A stretch of 64,000 nucleotides of DNA from positions 310,001-374,000 of the forward strand of contig NZ_SDWS01000001.1 in assembly GCF_004137245.1 (NCBI RefSeq), in the 5' to 3' direction. A program made the translations under genes and the position numbers. This document shows, one piece after another, positions 17,517 through 26,733 of the stretch. The DNA comes from Nocardioides glacieisoli (GTDB taxonomy: Bacteria > Actinomycetota > Actinomycetes > Propionibacteriales > Nocardioidaceae). Below the pieces are notes generated by a model that worked only from the letters and a program-made list of their open reading frames with translations, was not told where the DNA came from and did not search any database. Positions within the stretch are counted from its first letter, which is position 1. Each line of letters begins with the position of its first letter.

Positions 17517-19292
17517 ATGGCCCGCATCCTCCGCATGTCGTCCCTGTTCGTGCGCACCCTGCGCGACGACCCCAACGACGCCGAGGTCCCGAGCCACCGC
17601 TTGCTGGTCCGCGCCGGCTACATCCGCCGCGCCGCGCCGGGCATCTACACCTGGCTGCCGCTCGGCCTGCGGGTGCTGCGCAGGATCGAGGCCATCATCC
17701 GCGAGGAGATGGACGACATGGGCGCCCAGGAGCTGTCGTTCCCCGCGCTGCTGCCCAAGGAGCCCTACGACGCGACGAACCGGTGGACCGACTACGGCCC
17801 CAACATCTTCCGGCTCCAGGACCGCAAGGGCGGCGACTACCTCCTCGGCCCCACCCACGAGGAGATGTTCACCCTCGTGGTGAAGGACCTGTACTCGTCC
17901 TACAAGGACCTGCCGCTCTCGATCTACCAGATCCAGAACAAGTACCGCGACGAGGCGCGTCCGCGCGCCGGGCTGCTGCGCGGCCGTGAGTTCGTGATGA
18001 AGGACTCCTACTCCTTCGACATCGACGACGCCGGCCTCGCGCGGTCCTACCAGCTGCACCGCGACGCGTACATCCGGATCTTCGACCGGCTCGGCTTCGA
18101 CTACGTCATCGTCAAGGCGACGTCGGGCGCGATGGGCGGTTCGGCCAGCGAGGAGTTCCTCGCCAAGGCCGAGGTCGGCGAGGACACCTACGTCCGCTGC
18201 ACCCACTGCGACTACGCCGCCAACGTCGAGGCCGTCACCGTCCGCGCGCCCGAGGCGATCGCGCACGACGACGCGCCCGCCGCGCATGCCGAGGACACGC
18301 CCGACACCCCGACCATCGACACCCTGGTCGACCACCTCAACGCGACCTTTCCGCGCGACGACCGCCCCTGGGCGGCCGGCGACACGCTCAAGAACGTGCT
18401 CGTCGTGCTCAAGCACCCCGACGGCACCCGCGAGCCGCTCGCCATCGGCGTGCCCGGCGACCGGGAGGTCGACCAGAAGCGCCTCGAGGGCCAGCTCGAG
18501 CCCATCGAGGTCGAGGCGATGGACGAGGCCGAGCTCGCCAAGCACCCGGCCCTGGTCAAGGGCTACATCGGTCCGGAGGCGCTGGGCGAGGAGTCGAAGT
18601 CCGGTATCCGCTTCCTCGTCGACCCCCGCATCGTCGAGGGCACCCGCTGGGTCACCGGCGCCAACGTCCCCGGGTCCCACGTCATCGACATGGTCGTCGG
18701 GCGCGACTTCACGCCCGACGGCACCATCGAGGCCGCCGACGTCCGTGACGGCGACACGTGCCCCAACTGCGACGACGGCACGCTCGAGTCCGCTCGCGGC
18801 ATCGAGATGGGCCACATCTTCCAGCTCGGTCGCTCGTACGCCGAGGCGCTCGGGCTCCAGGTGCTCGACGAGAACGGCAAGCTGGTGACCGTCACGATGG
18901 GCTCCTACGGGATCGGCCCGTCGCGTGCGGTCGCCGCCATCGCCGAGGGCACCCTCGACGACAGCGGCCTCTGCTGGCCGCGCAACGTCGCCCCCGCCGA
19001 CGTGCACGTCGTCGCGGCCGGCAAGGACGACGCGATCTTCGAGTTCGCCGAGTCGCTCGTCGCCGACCTCGCCGCCCAGGGCATCGAGGTGATCTACGAC
19101 GACCGCCGCGGCAAGGTGAGCCCGGGCGTGAAGTTCAAGGACGCCGAGCTCATCGGCGTACCGACGATCGTCACGGTCGGCCGCGGCCTCGCGGACGGCA
19201 CCATCGAGGTCCGCGACCGGAAGACCGACGTGCGCGAGGAGGTCGCGGTCGACGCCGCGGCCGCCCACATCACCGGGGTCGTCCGGGGCTGA
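17517..19292 (+). CDS. proS: Prolyl-tRNA synthetase (bacterial type with editing domain)
   Basis: 591 residues. Class II motif 1 lies in [17 protein letters not shown], motif 2 in [23 protein letters not shown] and motif 3 in [16 protein letters not shown]. The roughly 180-residue INS editing domain that hydrolyses Ala-tRNA(Pro) lies between motifs 2 and 3, with [13 protein letters not shown] and [18 protein letters not shown]. An anticodon-binding domain is at the C-terminus ([20 protein letters not shown]). The ATG at 17517 is preferred because of the -10 box seven bases upstream. The HAD gene follows two bases after the stop. Confidence 0.97.
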   Translation: MARILRMSSLFVRTLRDDPNDAEVPSHRLLVRAGYIRRAAPGIYTWLPLGLRVLRRIEAIIREEMDDMGAQELSFPALLPKEPYDATNRWTDYGPNIFRLQDRKGGDYLLGPTHEEMFTLVVKDLYSSYKDLPLSIYQIQNKYRDEARPRAGLLRGREFVMKDSYSFDIDDAGLARSYQLHRDAYIRIFDRLGFDYVIVKATSGAMGGSASEEFLAKAEVGEDTYVRCTHCDYAANVEAVTVRAPEAIAHDDAPAAHAEDTPDTPTIDTLVDHLNATFPRDDRPWAAGDTLKNVLVVLKHPDGTREPLAIGVPGDREVDQKRLEGQLEPIEVEAMDEAELAKHPALVKGYIGPEALGEESKSGIRFLVDPRIVEGTRWVTGANVPGSHVIDMVVGRDFTPDGTIEAADVRDGDTCPNCDDGTLESARGIEMGHIFQLGRSYAEALGLQVLDENGKLVTVTMGSYGIGPSRAVAAIAEGTLDDSGLCWPRNVAPADVHVVAAGKDDAIFEFAESLVADLAAQGIEVIYDDRRGKVSPGVKFKDAELIGVPTIVTVGRGLADGTIEVRDRKTDVREEVAVDAAAAHITGVVRG

Positions 19293-19294
19293 CC

Positions 19295-20011
19295 GTGGCC
19301 ATCGAGGCTGTCATCTTCGACTGGGGCGGCACGCTCACGCGGTGGCACGACGTGGACTTCCACGCCGAGTCCGTGGCGCTCGCCCAGGCCGTACGCACCA
19401 CGCCGTCGCCCGACGACGACCACCACGCGCACGCCGAGAAGCTGCACCGCGCGGGCGACGTCGTCTGGGGACGCAGCCGCGACCACCAGCAGAGCTCGAC
19501 GATCGCCGACCTCTTCGTCGAGGCCGGACTCGACCACGACCCCGACCTGCTGCAGGCCTACTACGACTTCTGGGAGCCGCACACGCTCACCGACCCCGAG
19601 GTCCGCCCGACGTGGGAGGAGCTCCGGTCCATGGGCGTCAAGGTCGGCGTCCTCTCCAACACCATCTGGCCGCGCGAGTGGCACGTCGGCTTCTTCGAGC
19701 GCGACGGCGTCTACGACCTGGTGGACGGCGACGTCTACTCCAGCGAGATCCCGTGGACCAAGCCGTCGCGCCGCGCCTTCGAGGCCGCGATGCAGGCCGT
19801 GGGCGTCACGGACCCGGGCGCGTGTGTCTATGTGGGGGACCGGCTCTTCGACGACGTCTGGGGCGCCCACAACGCCGGGCTGAAGGCCATCCACGTCCCG
19901 CTGAGCACGATCCCGGCGACGCAGGTCGGACACACCGAGGGCGAGCCCGATGCGAGCGTGACCTCGCTGCTGGAGATCCCGGCGATCGTGCGGGGCTGGG
20001 CACGGGACTGA
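19295..20011 (+). CDS. HAD-superfamily hydrolase
   Basis: 238 residues. Motif I is IFDWGGTLTRW, where the second acidic residue of the usual DxD is Gly (DWGGT), as seen in several HAD phosphatase-like groups. Motif II is GVLSNT, motif III is the Lys in WTKPSRRAF, and motif IV is VYVGDRLFDDVWGAHNAG. A helical cap lies between motifs I and II. With motif I reading DxG rather than DxD, phosphatase activity is uncertain; dehalogenase- or phosphonatase-like chemistry is possible. It is probably co-transcribed with proS, the GTG start lying two bases after its stop. Confidence 0.85.
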   Translation: MAIEAVIFDWGGTLTRWHDVDFHAESVALAQAVRTTPSPDDDHHAHAEKLHRAGDVVWGRSRDHQQSSTIADLFVEAGLDHDPDLLQAYYDFWEPHTLTDPEVRPTWEELRSMGVKVGVLSNTIWPREWHVGFFERDGVYDLVDGDVYSSEIPWTKPSRRAFEAAMQAVGVTDPGACVYVGDRLFDDVWGAHNAGLKAIHVPLSTIPATQVGHTEGEPDASVTSLLEIPAIVRGWARD

Positions 20012-20025
20012 CCTCGTCGTCGTCC

Positions 20026-20102
20026 TGCAACTTTGTGCGTTGCACGAACATGCAAGTCTGATGCGCTTTCCCTGCGGGGCGATCGAATGCATGATTGTGC
20101 AT
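20026..20102. promoter_or_regulatory. Cluster of TGCA-type palindromes
   Basis: Three perfect inverted repeats in a locally AT-rich stretch: TGCAAC-N7-GTTGCA (20026-20044), TTGCA-N6-TGCAA (20040-20055, sharing a half-site with the first) and ATGCA-N6-TGCAT (20087-20102). The centres of the last two are 47 bases apart. This looks like an operator array for a dimeric regulator, but no regulator gene is adjacent. Confidence 0.5.
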
Positions 20103-20247
20103 GCGGCTCCACCACCCCCACAGGAGGAGCTCGCACAGGGTGATGCTGACCAACCCCATCAAGCGGTCCGCGTCCTCGGCCTTTGGGAGAGATCTCGGGA
20201 CTTTCCCAAGGGCTGAGGCCGCGGGCCGTTTCTGTGTCCCCGGGTAG
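20101..20247 (+). CDS. Possible small protein (48 residues) downstream of palindromes
   Basis: ATG 20101 opens a 48-codon frame ending with TAG at 20245-20247. It reads MRLHHPHRRSSHRV, then MLTNPIKRSASSAF, then ends FCVPG. Internal starts GTG 20140 and ATG 20143 follow AGGAGG at 12-15 bases. The frame sits directly after the palindrome cluster and is the only plus-strand ORF such promoters could serve before the convergent DUF4439 gene. Codon use is less G/C-biased than in neighbours. It may be a small gene, a leader peptide or a chance frame. Confidence 0.3.
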   Translation: MRLHHPHRRSSHRVMLTNPIKRSASSAFGRDLGTFPRAEAAGRFCVPG

Positions 20248-20250
20248 CGC

Positions 20251-20679
20251 TCAGGCGAGCTCGGGCGCTCCCGGCCAGGTCTGCGGGCCGCCGCCGAGCT
20301 CGAGCTGCCAGGTGGCCGACCAGGTCGCCTCGGTGAGCGCCCAGTCGCGCACGGGCCCGACCGACTGGGCGACGAGGGCGAGGAGCACCTCGACGCTGGA
20401 CCCCTCGGTCGCGACCGCGGCCGCCTGCACCTGGGGCGAGCGCAGGAGCGGGCCGTCGAGCTCGTACGCCGCCGCCGCAGCCACCGGCACCCCGCCGGCC
20501 TCCTCGACCAGCACACGCAGCCGGTCGCGGCGTGCGCGGTGGCGCCGATAGCCCGCGGACAGGGCGTCGTAGAGGGCGGGCGTCGCCGCCTGTGACGTGC
20601 GTGCCCCGAGCACGCCGTAGGTGTAGAGCGCCGCGTGCTCGTCACCCAGGGTGACCTGCAGGGCGTCGAGGACACTCAT
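20251..20679 (-). CDS. DUF4439 ferritin-like domain protein
   Basis: 142 residues, mostly helical: LDALQVTLGDEHAALYTYGV near the start, then RRHRARRDRLRVLVEEAG. The spaced acidic and His residues (GDEHAALY) resemble a ferritin-like four-helix bundle, the fold assigned to DUF4439. Metal binding is plausible but the second EXXH is not obvious. The start overlaps the stop of the lipoprotein gene (ATGA), so the pair is coupled. In actinobacteria DUF4439 genes usually sit next to proS and rimP, as here. Function is unknown. Confidence 0.8.
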   Translation of the reverse strand: MSVLDALQVTLGDEHAALYTYGVLGARTSQAATPALYDALSAGYRRHRARRDRLRVLVEEAGGVPVAAAAAYELDGPLLRSPQVQAAAVATEGSSVEVLLALVAQSVGPVRDWALTEATWSATWQLELGGGPQTWPGAPELA

Positions 20680-21179
20680 GGAGTCGACCGGGTCGTCAGG
20701 GTGGCTGCGTGCTGCGAGGTGGAGGCCGCCACGCTGGCGAGCACGCGGGCCAGGTCGCCGCTGCCGGCCTCGAGGCAGCCCGCGCGCACCGTGCGGAGCA
20801 GCCGCTGCTCGGAGCGCCCGACGGCGGCCAGCACCGCGGGGGGCCGCGTCGCGAGCGACGGGGGAGTGGCGGTCGGGACCTCGGACTCCGGCACCGCGCC
20901 GACCAGTACGTCGAGGTGCGCGGCGTGCGCAGCGGCGATCGGGTCGAGCCGGACGGCGAGGTCGGGCGCGGCGGCCGTGGCCGCCGCCAGCACGCCCTGC
21001 GCACTCACCAGCGCGGCCACCACGGTCGCAACGAGCTCGGAGTCCTCGGGCGGCTCGGGCGTGGGGGTCGAGGTGCCGTCGGTGCGCGGCGGCGGGTCGA
21101 TGTCGCAGGCCGCGAGGGCCAGCGGTGCGGCGAGCGCCGAGCCCAGCGTCGTACGACGTGAGAGCGGGCGTCCGGGCAC
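20676..21179 (-). CDS. Tat-type lipoprotein, helical
   Basis: 167 residues. The N-terminus has a twin-arginine-like [19 protein letters not shown] ending in a lipobox (LAAC), predicting Tat export and lipidation at that Cys. A Thr/Pro linker follows, then a helical domain containing [18 protein letters not shown] and [10 protein letters not shown], whose His residues could form half of a ferritin-like bundle. With the coupled DUF4439 gene, it may be one part of a two-protein bundle. The GTG start is supported by TAAGGT six bases upstream. No enzymatic function can be named. Confidence 0.78.
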   Translation of the reverse strand: MPGRPLSRRTTLGSALAAPLALAACDIDPPPRTDGTSTPTPEPPEDSELVATVVAALVSAQGVLAAATAAAPDLAVRLDPIAAAHAAHLDVLVGAVPESEVPTATPPSLATRPPAVLAAVGRSEQRLLRTVRAGCLEAGSGDLARVLASVAASTSQHAATLTTRSTP

Positions 21180-21185
21180 CCCCCG

Positions 21186-21191
21186 ACCTTA
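21186..21191 (-). promoter_or_regulatory. -10 element of lipoprotein-DUF4439 operon
   Basis: TAAGGT on the minus strand, six bases before the GTG at 21179. Confidence 0.5.
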
Positions 21192-21252
21192 GGTGACCGC
21201 CCACCGGACCGGACCAGTCGGCGGCCGATGACCGGCCCTGCCGCCCGGCCGC

Positions 21253-21258
21253 TATCGT
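21253..21258 (+). promoter_or_regulatory. -10 element of rimP-nusA operon
   Basis: TATCGT, followed about 20 bases later by the Shine-Dalgarno ACAGGAGG (21277-21284) and ATG 21294. Unlike the neighbouring genes, this transcript has a conventional leader. Confidence 0.5.
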
Positions 21259-21293
21259 GGCCCCTCAACAACTTCACAGGAGGTCGCAGCCCC

Positions 21294-21803
21294 ATGAGCA
21301 CCGCCCGCCAGGACGCCACCCGGGACCGCATCGAAGCGGAGCTGGTCGACCCCTTGAAGGAGATGGGCCTCGACGTCGAGGCCGTCGAGGTCACCCCGGC
21401 CGGCAAGCGCCGCGTTCTGCGCGTCGCCGTCGACAAGGACGGGGGAGTGACCCTCGACGACGTCGCCGACGCGACCCGTGAGGTCTCCCGGGTGCTCGAC
21501 GACTCCGACGTGATGGGCGAGATGCCCTACACCCTCGAGGTCACCTCGCGGGGCGTGGACCGCCCGCTCACCCTGCCGCGCCACTGGCGCCGCAACCAGG
21601 ACCGCCTGGTCAAGGCCACGCTCGCCGACGGCGGTGAGGTCACCGGCCGGATCATCGGCTCCGACGAGACCGCCGCGACGCTCGACGTCGACGGTGATCG
21701 TCGCGAGGTGGCGTACGCCGACGTCGCCAAGGCGTTGGTGCAGATCGAGTTCAACCGCAAGAGCGGCACGAGCGACACGAGCGACACGAGCGAGGACGAC
21801 TGA
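21294..21803 (+). CDS. rimP: Ribosome maturation factor RimP
   Basis: 169 residues. The N-terminal domain has [20 protein letters not shown] and [23 protein letters not shown]. The conserved [22 protein letters not shown] motif region is split between domains, and a C-terminal SH3-like barrel follows. It assists 30S subunit maturation. The tail is Ser/Asp/Thr-rich, encoded by a nine-base tandem repeat. The stop TGA overlaps the nusA ATG by one base. Confidence 0.95.
   Translation: MSTARQDATRDRIEAELVDPLKEMGLDVEAVEVTPAGKRRVLRVAVDKDGGVTLDDVADATREVSRVLDDSDVMGEMPYTLEVTSRGVDRPLTLPRHWRRNQDRLVKATLADGGEVTGRIIGSDETAATLDVDGDRREVAYADVAKALVQIEFNRKSGTSDTSDTSEDD
21768..21793. repeat. 9-bp tandem repeat in rimP tail
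   Basis: ACGAGCGAC twice, plus eight of nine bases of a third copy, encoding repeated Thr-Ser-Asp. In-frame unit; the acidic tail length can vary without affecting the frame. Confidence 0.75.
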
Positions 21804-22780
21804 TGGACATCGACCTGAGCATCCTGCGGATGCTGGAGCGCGAGAAGGAGATCTCGTTCGAGGTCCTCGCCGAGGCCATCGAGCAGGCCCTCCTCACCGC
21901 CTACCAGCGCGCCACCGAGTCCCAGCACCCCGCGCGTGTCGAGCTCGACCGCCAGAGCGGGCACGTGACCGTCTGGGCGCGCGAGGTCGACGAGGAGGGC
22001 AACGCCGGCCCGGAGTACGACGACACCCCAGCCGGCTTCGGTCGCATCGCCGCCACCACCGCCAAGCAGGTCATGCTGCAGCGGCTGCGCGACGCCGAGG
22101 ACGAGATCCGCTTCGGGGAGTTCTCCGGCAAGGAGGGCGACATCATCTCGGGCGTCATCCAGCAGGGTCGCAACCCCGACGACGTGATGGTCGACCTCGG
22201 CAAGCTCGAGGCCATCCTGCCGATCAGCGAGCGGGTGCCGGGGGAGAAGTACGTCCACGGCGAGCGGATCAAGTGCCTGGTCACCTCGGTGCGCAAGGGC
22301 ATGCGTGGTCCGCAGATCACCCTCTCGCGGTCGCACCCGACGCTGGTCAAGAAGCTCTTCGCGCTCGAGGTGCCCGAGATCGCCGACGGCACCGTCGAGA
22401 TCGCCGGCATCGCCCGCGAGGCCGGCCACCGCACCAAGATCGCGGTCTGGTCCCAGGTCCCCGGCGTCAACGCCAAGGGTGCCTGCATCGGTCCGATGGG
22501 CCAGCGCGTGCGCAACGTGATGAGCGAGCTGCACGGCGAGAAGATCGACATCGTCGACTGGGCCGAGGACCCGGCCGAGCTCGTCGCCCACGCGCTGTCG
22601 CCGGCGCGGGTGACCTCGGTGGAGATCGTCGACCTCGCGACCCGCTCGGCGCGCGTCGTCGTACCCGACTTCCAGCTCTCCCTCGCGATCGGCAAGGAGG
22701 GCCAGAACGCCCGGCTCGCCGCGCGGCTCACCGGATGGCGCATCGACATCCGCTCCGACGAGGCCCCTGCCGACGACTGA
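21803..22780 (+). CDS. nusA: Transcription termination/antitermination factor NusA
   Basis: 325 residues, the short actinobacterial form without the C-terminal acidic repeats of E. coli. It has the N-terminal polymerase-binding domain ([20 protein letters not shown]), an S1 domain ([20 protein letters not shown]) and two KH domains ([40 protein letters not shown]). It binds RNA polymerase and nascent RNA and controls pausing, termination and antitermination. Coupled to rimP by a TGATG overlap. Confidence 0.97.
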   Translation: MDIDLSILRMLEREKEISFEVLAEAIEQALLTAYQRATESQHPARVELDRQSGHVTVWAREVDEEGNAGPEYDDTPAGFGRIAATTAKQVMLQRLRDAEDEIRFGEFSGKEGDIISGVIQQGRNPDDVMVDLGKLEAILPISERVPGEKYVHGERIKCLVTSVRKGMRGPQITLSRSHPTLVKKLFALEVPEIADGTVEIAGIAREAGHRTKIAVWSQVPGVNAKGACIGPMGQRVRNVMSELHGEKIDIVDWAEDPAELVAHALSPARVTSVEIVDLATRSARVVVPDFQLSLAIGKEGQNARLAARLTGWRIDIRSDEAPADD

Positions 22781-22846
22781 GTGACCGGTGGGGCGGGTGT
22801 GACGTGGGGCGCGCCTCCCAGTTCGTAAAGCAGTGGCCCCACGCAG

Positions 22847-22852
22847 TAGAGT
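22847..22852 (+). promoter_or_regulatory. Possible internal -10 element for ylxR-infB
   Basis: TAGAGT eight bases before GTG 22861. It would separate ylxR-infB expression from rimP-nusA. Confidence 0.35.
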
Positions 22853-22860
22853 GGATGTCA

Positions 22861-23205
22861 GTGGCCACCACGTCTGACACCCCTGCGCCCGGACCTGTCC
22901 GGACCTGCGTGGGTTGCCGGGCCAAGGCCGCTGCGAGCGAGCTGCTGCGGGTGGTCGCAGGCTCGGACGCCGAGGGCCGACCAGCCCTGGTGCCCGATCC
23001 GGACCACCGGGCACCCGGCCGCGGGGCGCACCTGCACCCCACGACCGAGTGCTGGGAGCTCGCGGTGCGTCGCCGAGCATTTCCCCGGGCACTCCGCTCG
23101 GGCGTCCCGCTCGCCGACACATTGCTGGCCGACCACCTCAACACCGCGCTCGCCCCGTCCACACCACCTCAGCACCGACCAGAAACTGGAGCACGCAGCT
23201 CATGA
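22861..23205 (+). CDS. YlxR-family RNA-binding protein
   Basis: 114 residues from GTG 22861 (ATG 22855 is an alternative two codons upstream). The YlxR core is present: PVRTCVGCRAKAAASELLRV, GRGAHLHPTTECWELAVRR and RAFPRAL. The family binds RNA or nucleoid DNA and always sits between nusA and infB; one member modulates RNase P. The C-terminal 30 residues are an unconserved Pro/His/Thr-rich tail. A possible internal -10 box supports the GTG start. Confidence 0.88.
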   Translation: MATTSDTPAPGPVRTCVGCRAKAAASELLRVVAGSDAEGRPALVPDPDHRAPGRGAHLHPTTECWELAVRRRAFPRALRSGVPLADTLLADHLNTALAPSTPPQHRPETGARSS

Positions 23206-23304
23206 GCACTCGATGAGTAACTCGCAATGAGTCTGTTCACCCACTAGCTGTTCCGTTTCCCCTCTCCTTGTGGGGTCACGGATCACAAGGAGAAGTAACG
23301 CACC

Positions 23305-26073
23305 GTGGCCAAGACCCGAGTCCACGAACTCGCCAAGGAGTTCGGAGTCGAGAGCAAGTTCGTTCTCGAGAAGCTCAAGGAGATGGGTGAGTTCGTCAAG
23401 TCGGCATCGTCGACCGTCGAGCCCCCCGTCGAGATGCGCTTCAAGAAGCAGTACGGCGACGAGCTGAAGGCCGCTGCGGCCTCCGCTCCCGCCGCCGACA
23501 ACGCGGCCGAGGCGCCGGCTGACAAGCCCGCCGCCAAGAAGCCCGGCCCGCGCCCCGGCCCGAAGCCTGCCGCCGCAGAGCCCGAGGCCCCCGCCGAGGC
23601 CACCGTGGTCGAGGAGTCCGCTCCTGCCACCAAGCCCGGCCCCAAGCCCGGTCCCCAGGCACCCGTCGCCGAGCCCGAGGCTCCGCCGGCCGAGCCCGAG
23701 GCTCCTGCCGCACCCGCGGCGAAGGCGCCGTCCCCGGCTCCCCGCCCGGTCGGTCGCCCCGGCGCCCCGCGTCCGGGCAACAACCCGTTCGCACCCAGCC
23801 AGGGCATGGGCTCGCGTCCCGCCCCGCGCACGCCGAGCAGCGACGACAACCGTCCGCCGCGCCCGCCCGCCGGCGGCGACGCACGTCCCGGAATGCCGCG
23901 CCCCAACCCGGCGATGATGCCCAAGTCCCCGGCCGCCTTCGGCAACGGTCCCGGTGGCCGTCCCGCTCGCGGTGGCCCCGGTGGCGGTCCCGGCGGCCCC
24001 GGTCGTCCGGGTGCCCCCGGTCGCGGTGCTCCGGGTCGCGCCGGTGCTCCCGGCGGCGCGCCCGGTGGTGCGCCCGGTCGTCCCGGTGGCTTCGGCCCCT
24101 CGGGCGGCGGTCGTCCCGGCGGTGGTCGTCCCGGCCAGCGCGGCCAGACCCAGGGTGCGTTCGGTCGCGCCGGTGGTCCGTCACGTCGTGGACGGAAGTC
24201 GAAGCGTGCGCGTCGCATGGAGTTCGAGGCCATGGAGGCCCCGACGATCGGTGGCGTGCGGGTCCGCAAGGGCAACGGCGAGACCGTACGTCTCCCGCGT
24301 GGCGCCTCGCTGACCGACTTCGCCGAGCGCATCAACGTCGACGCCGCTGCCCTCGTGCAGATGCTGTTCTCGCTCGGCGAGATGGTGACCTCGACCCAGT
24401 CGGTCGGTGACGAGACGTTCGAGCTGCTCGCCGAGGAGCTCAACTACGTCGTCGTGATCGTCTCGCCCGAGGACGAGGACCGTGAGCTGCTCGAGACGTT
24501 CGACCTCGAGTTCGGCGCCGACGAGGGCGACGAGTCCGACCTGGTCATCCGTCCCCCGGTCGTCACCGTCATGGGTCACGTCGACCACGGAAAGACCAAG
24601 CTCCTCGACGCGCTGCGTGACGCCAACGTGGTCGACAAGGAGGCCGGTGGCATCACCCAGCACATCGGTGCCTACCAGGTCCACACCGAGGTCGACGGCA
24701 ACGACCGTCGCATCACCCTCATCGACACCCCCGGTCACGAGGCGTTCACCGCCATGCGTGCCCGTGGTGCCCAGGCCACCGACATCGCCATCCTCGTGGT
24801 GGCGGCCGACGACGGTGTCATGCCGCAGACGGTCGAGGCGCTCAACCACGCCAAGGCCGCCGGCGTACCGATCGTGGTCGCGGTCAACAAGATCGACAAG
24901 CCGGAGGCCGACTCCACCAAGGTGCGCGGCCAGCTGACCGAGTACGGCCTGATCCCCGAGGAGTACGGCGGCGACGCGATGTTCGTCGACGTCTCGGCCA
25001 AGTCGGGGCTCAACCTCGACAAGCTGCTCGAGGCCGTCGTCCTGACTGCCGACGCGTCGCTCGACCTGCGGGCCAACCCCACGCAGGACGCCCAGGGCCT
25101 CGTGGTCGAGGCGCACCTCGACCGCGGTCGCGGTCCGGTCGCCACGGTGCTGGTCCAGCGCGGAACCCTCCGCGTCGGCGACTCGATCGTCGCCGGTCCG
25201 GCCCACGGTCGTGTCCGCGCGATGCTCGACGAGCACGGCAACGAGATCACCCAGGCAGACCCGTCGCGTCCCGCGATGGTGCTCGGCCTGAGCGCCGTCC
25301 CGGGTGCGGGCCAGAACTTCATCGTGGTCGAGGACGACCGCATGGCCCGCCAGATCGCCGAGAAGCGCGAGGCGCGCGAGCGTGCGGCCATGCAGGCCAA
25401 GCGTCGCGTCCGTCGCAGCCTCGAGGACTTCATGGCCTCCATGGAGAAGGGCGAGAGCCAGGAGCTCAACCTCATCCTCAAGGGCGACGTGTCCGGTTCG
25501 GTCGAGGCCCTCGAGGACGCGCTGTCGCAGATCGACGTCGGTGACGAGGTGTCGCTGCGCGTCATCGACCGCGGTGTCGGTGCGATCACCGAGACCAACG
25601 TCGACCTCGCCGCCGCCTCCGACGCCATCATCATCGGCTTCAACGTCCGCCCGCAGGGCAAGGCGAGCCAGATGGCCGACAAGGAAGGTGTCGAGATCCG
25701 CTACTACTCGGTCATCTACCAGGCGATCGAGGAGATCGAGGCGGCGCTCAAGGGCATGCTCAAGCCGATCTACGAGGAGTCGACCCTCGGCCAGGCGGAG
25801 ATCCGCGAGATCTTCCGTTCGTCCAAGGCCGGCAACATCGCGGGCTGCATGGTCACGTCGGGTCTCATCCGCCGCAACGCCAAGGTGCGCATCCTGCGCG
25901 ACGGCGCCGTGGTGGCGGACAACCTCGACCTGGCCTCGCTCCGCCGCGAGAAGGACGACGCCTCCGAGGTCCGCGAGGGCTTCGAGTGCGGTCTGGTGCT
26001 CAAGAACTACCAGAACATCGAGATCGGCGACATCGTCGAGTCCTTCGAGATGCGCGAGATCGCGCGCGCCTGA
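23305..26073 (+). CDS. infB: Translation initiation factor IF-2
   Basis: 922 residues. The N-terminal IF2_N helix ([19 protein letters not shown]) is followed by a Pro/Ala/Glu-rich and then Gly/Pro/Arg-rich disordered stretch (about residues 60-295). A second IF2_N module, the GTPase domain ([29 protein letters not shown]), domains II-III and the fMet-tRNA-binding C-terminus follow. It places initiator tRNA on the 30S subunit and promotes subunit joining. GTG start with AAGGAG upstream. The long low-complexity region accounts for the length above the 740 residues typical of Bacillus. Confidence 0.98.
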   Translation: MAKTRVHELAKEFGVESKFVLEKLKEMGEFVKSASSTVEPPVEMRFKKQYGDELKAAAASAPAADNAAEAPADKPAAKKPGPRPGPKPAAAEPEAPAEATVVEESAPATKPGPKPGPQAPVAEPEAPPAEPEAPAAPAAKAPSPAPRPVGRPGAPRPGNNPFAPSQGMGSRPAPRTPSSDDNRPPRPPAGGDARPGMPRPNPAMMPKSPAAFGNGPGGRPARGGPGGGPGGPGRPGAPGRGAPGRAGAPGGAPGGAPGRPGGFGPSGGGRPGGGRPGQRGQTQGAFGRAGGPSRRGRKSKRARRMEFEAMEAPTIGGVRVRKGNGETVRLPRGASLTDFAERINVDAAALVQMLFSLGEMVTSTQSVGDETFELLAEELNYVVVIVSPEDEDRELLETFDLEFGADEGDESDLVIRPPVVTVMGHVDHGKTKLLDALRDANVVDKEAGGITQHIGAYQVHTEVDGNDRRITLIDTPGHEAFTAMRARGAQATDIAILVVAADDGVMPQTVEALNHAKAAGVPIVVAVNKIDKPEADSTKVRGQLTEYGLIPEEYGGDAMFVDVSAKSGLNLDKLLEAVVLTADASLDLRANPTQDAQGLVVEAHLDRGRGPVATVLVQRGTLRVGDSIVAGPAHGRVRAMLDEHGNEITQADPSRPAMVLGLSAVPGAGQNFIVVEDDRMARQIAEKREARERAAMQAKRRVRRSLEDFMASMEKGESQELNLILKGDVSGSVEALEDALSQIDVGDEVSLRVIDRGVGAITETNVDLAAASDAIIIGFNVRPQGKASQMADKEGVEIRYYSVIYQAIEEIEAALKGMLKPIYEESTLGQAEIREIFRSSKAGNIAGCMVTSGLIRRNAKVRILRDGAVVADNLDLASLRREKDDASEVREGFECGLVLKNYQNIEIGDIVESFEMREIARA

Positions 26074-26103
26074 CGCACCACCCCCGAACGGACTCCGCTC
26101 GTG

Positions 26104-26137
26104 TTCGGTGATCCCCGGTCAGCCGGGGATCACTGAA
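26104..26137. repeat. First of twin hairpins between infB and rbfA
   Basis: 15-base arms TTCGGTGATCCCCGG / CCGGGGATCACTGAA (one G-T pair) around a TCAG loop, 30 bases after the infB stop. It shares GATCCCCGGTCAGCCGGGGATC with the second hairpin. No T-run follows, so it is not a classical terminator. Confidence 0.8.
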
Positions 26138-26164
26138 CAGGTCGGCCCGTGCAAAGCCTGACAA

Positions 26165-26200
26165 CTTCAGCGATCCCCGGTCAGCCGGGGATCGCTGAAG
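26165..26200. repeat. Second of twin hairpins between infB and rbfA
   Basis: Perfect 16-base stem CTTCAGCGATCCCCGG / its complement, around a TCAG loop, ending 23 bases before the rbfA ATG. Probable roles are partial termination, mRNA stabilisation between infB and rbfA, or membership of a dispersed repeat family. Confidence 0.8.
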
Positions 26201-26223
26201 ACGCTTCTGAGAGAGTGATGACC

Positions 26224-26733
26224 ATGGCAAACCCCCGCGTCCGCAAGATCGCCGACCGCATCCAGGTGATCGTCGCCGAGATGCTCGAGCGCCGGATCAA
26301 GGACCCGCGGCTCGGGTTCGTCACCGTGACCGACGTACGCGTCACGGGCGACTCGCAGCAGGCGTCGATCTTCTACACGGTGCTCGGCACCGAGGACGAG
26401 CTCGCCAGCACGGCCGCGGCGCTCGAGTCGGCCAAGGGCGTCATCCGCTCCGAGGTCGCCAAGCAGCTCGGCATGCGCATCGTGCCGTCGCTGACCTTCA
26501 TCCCCGACGCGCTCCCCGAGAACGCCCGCGCCCTCGACGAGGTGCTCGAGCGCGCCCGCAGGCAGGACGAGGAGGTCGCCGCGCGCCGCGTGGAGGCCTA
26601 CGCCGGCGAGGCCGACCCCTACAAGAAGCCGCGCGTGATCGAGGACGACGACGAGGACGCCCTCGACGACGGCTCCGATCTGTCCTTCGGGGACGGGCTG
26701 GACGACGAGCCCGACGAGGACGACCGCGCCTGA
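26224..26733 (+). CDS. rbfA: Ribosome-binding factor A
   Basis: 169 residues from ATG 26224 (ATG 26218 is two codons upstream). It has the RbfA KH-like fold: [38 protein letters not shown] and [20 protein letters not shown]. It is needed for 16S rRNA 5'-end maturation, especially in the cold. The tail (about 45 residues) is highly acidic (Asp/Glu-rich). The twin hairpins upstream separate it from infB. Its TGA overlaps the truB ATG. Confidence 0.95.
   Translation: MANPRVRKIADRIQVIVAEMLERRIKDPRLGFVTVTDVRVTGDSQQASIFYTVLGTEDELASTAAALESAKGVIRSEVAKQLGMRIVPSLTFIPDALPENARALDEVLERARRQDEEVAARRVEAYAGEADPYKKPRVIEDDDEDALDDGSDLSFGDGLDDEPDEDDRA

Noticed and set aside
22855..22857. ATG 22855 as the ylxR start
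   Set aside because: It is possible, but the TAGAGT box ends two bases upstream of it, whereas GTG 22861 has better spacing; kept only as an alternative.
23950..24180. Repeated GGTCGTCCCGGTGG-like units resembling a repeat array
   Set aside because: They are codon-level repeats of the Gly/Pro/Arg-rich linker of IF-2, without constant repeat-spacer lengths, so not a CRISPR or regulatory repeat.
26074..26223. Peptide extensions across the hairpins (IPGQPGITE / IPGQPGIAE) as part of an rbfA N-terminus
   Set aside because: They come from translating the twin hairpins; RbfA begins with [12 protein letters not shown] and homologous N-termini start there.
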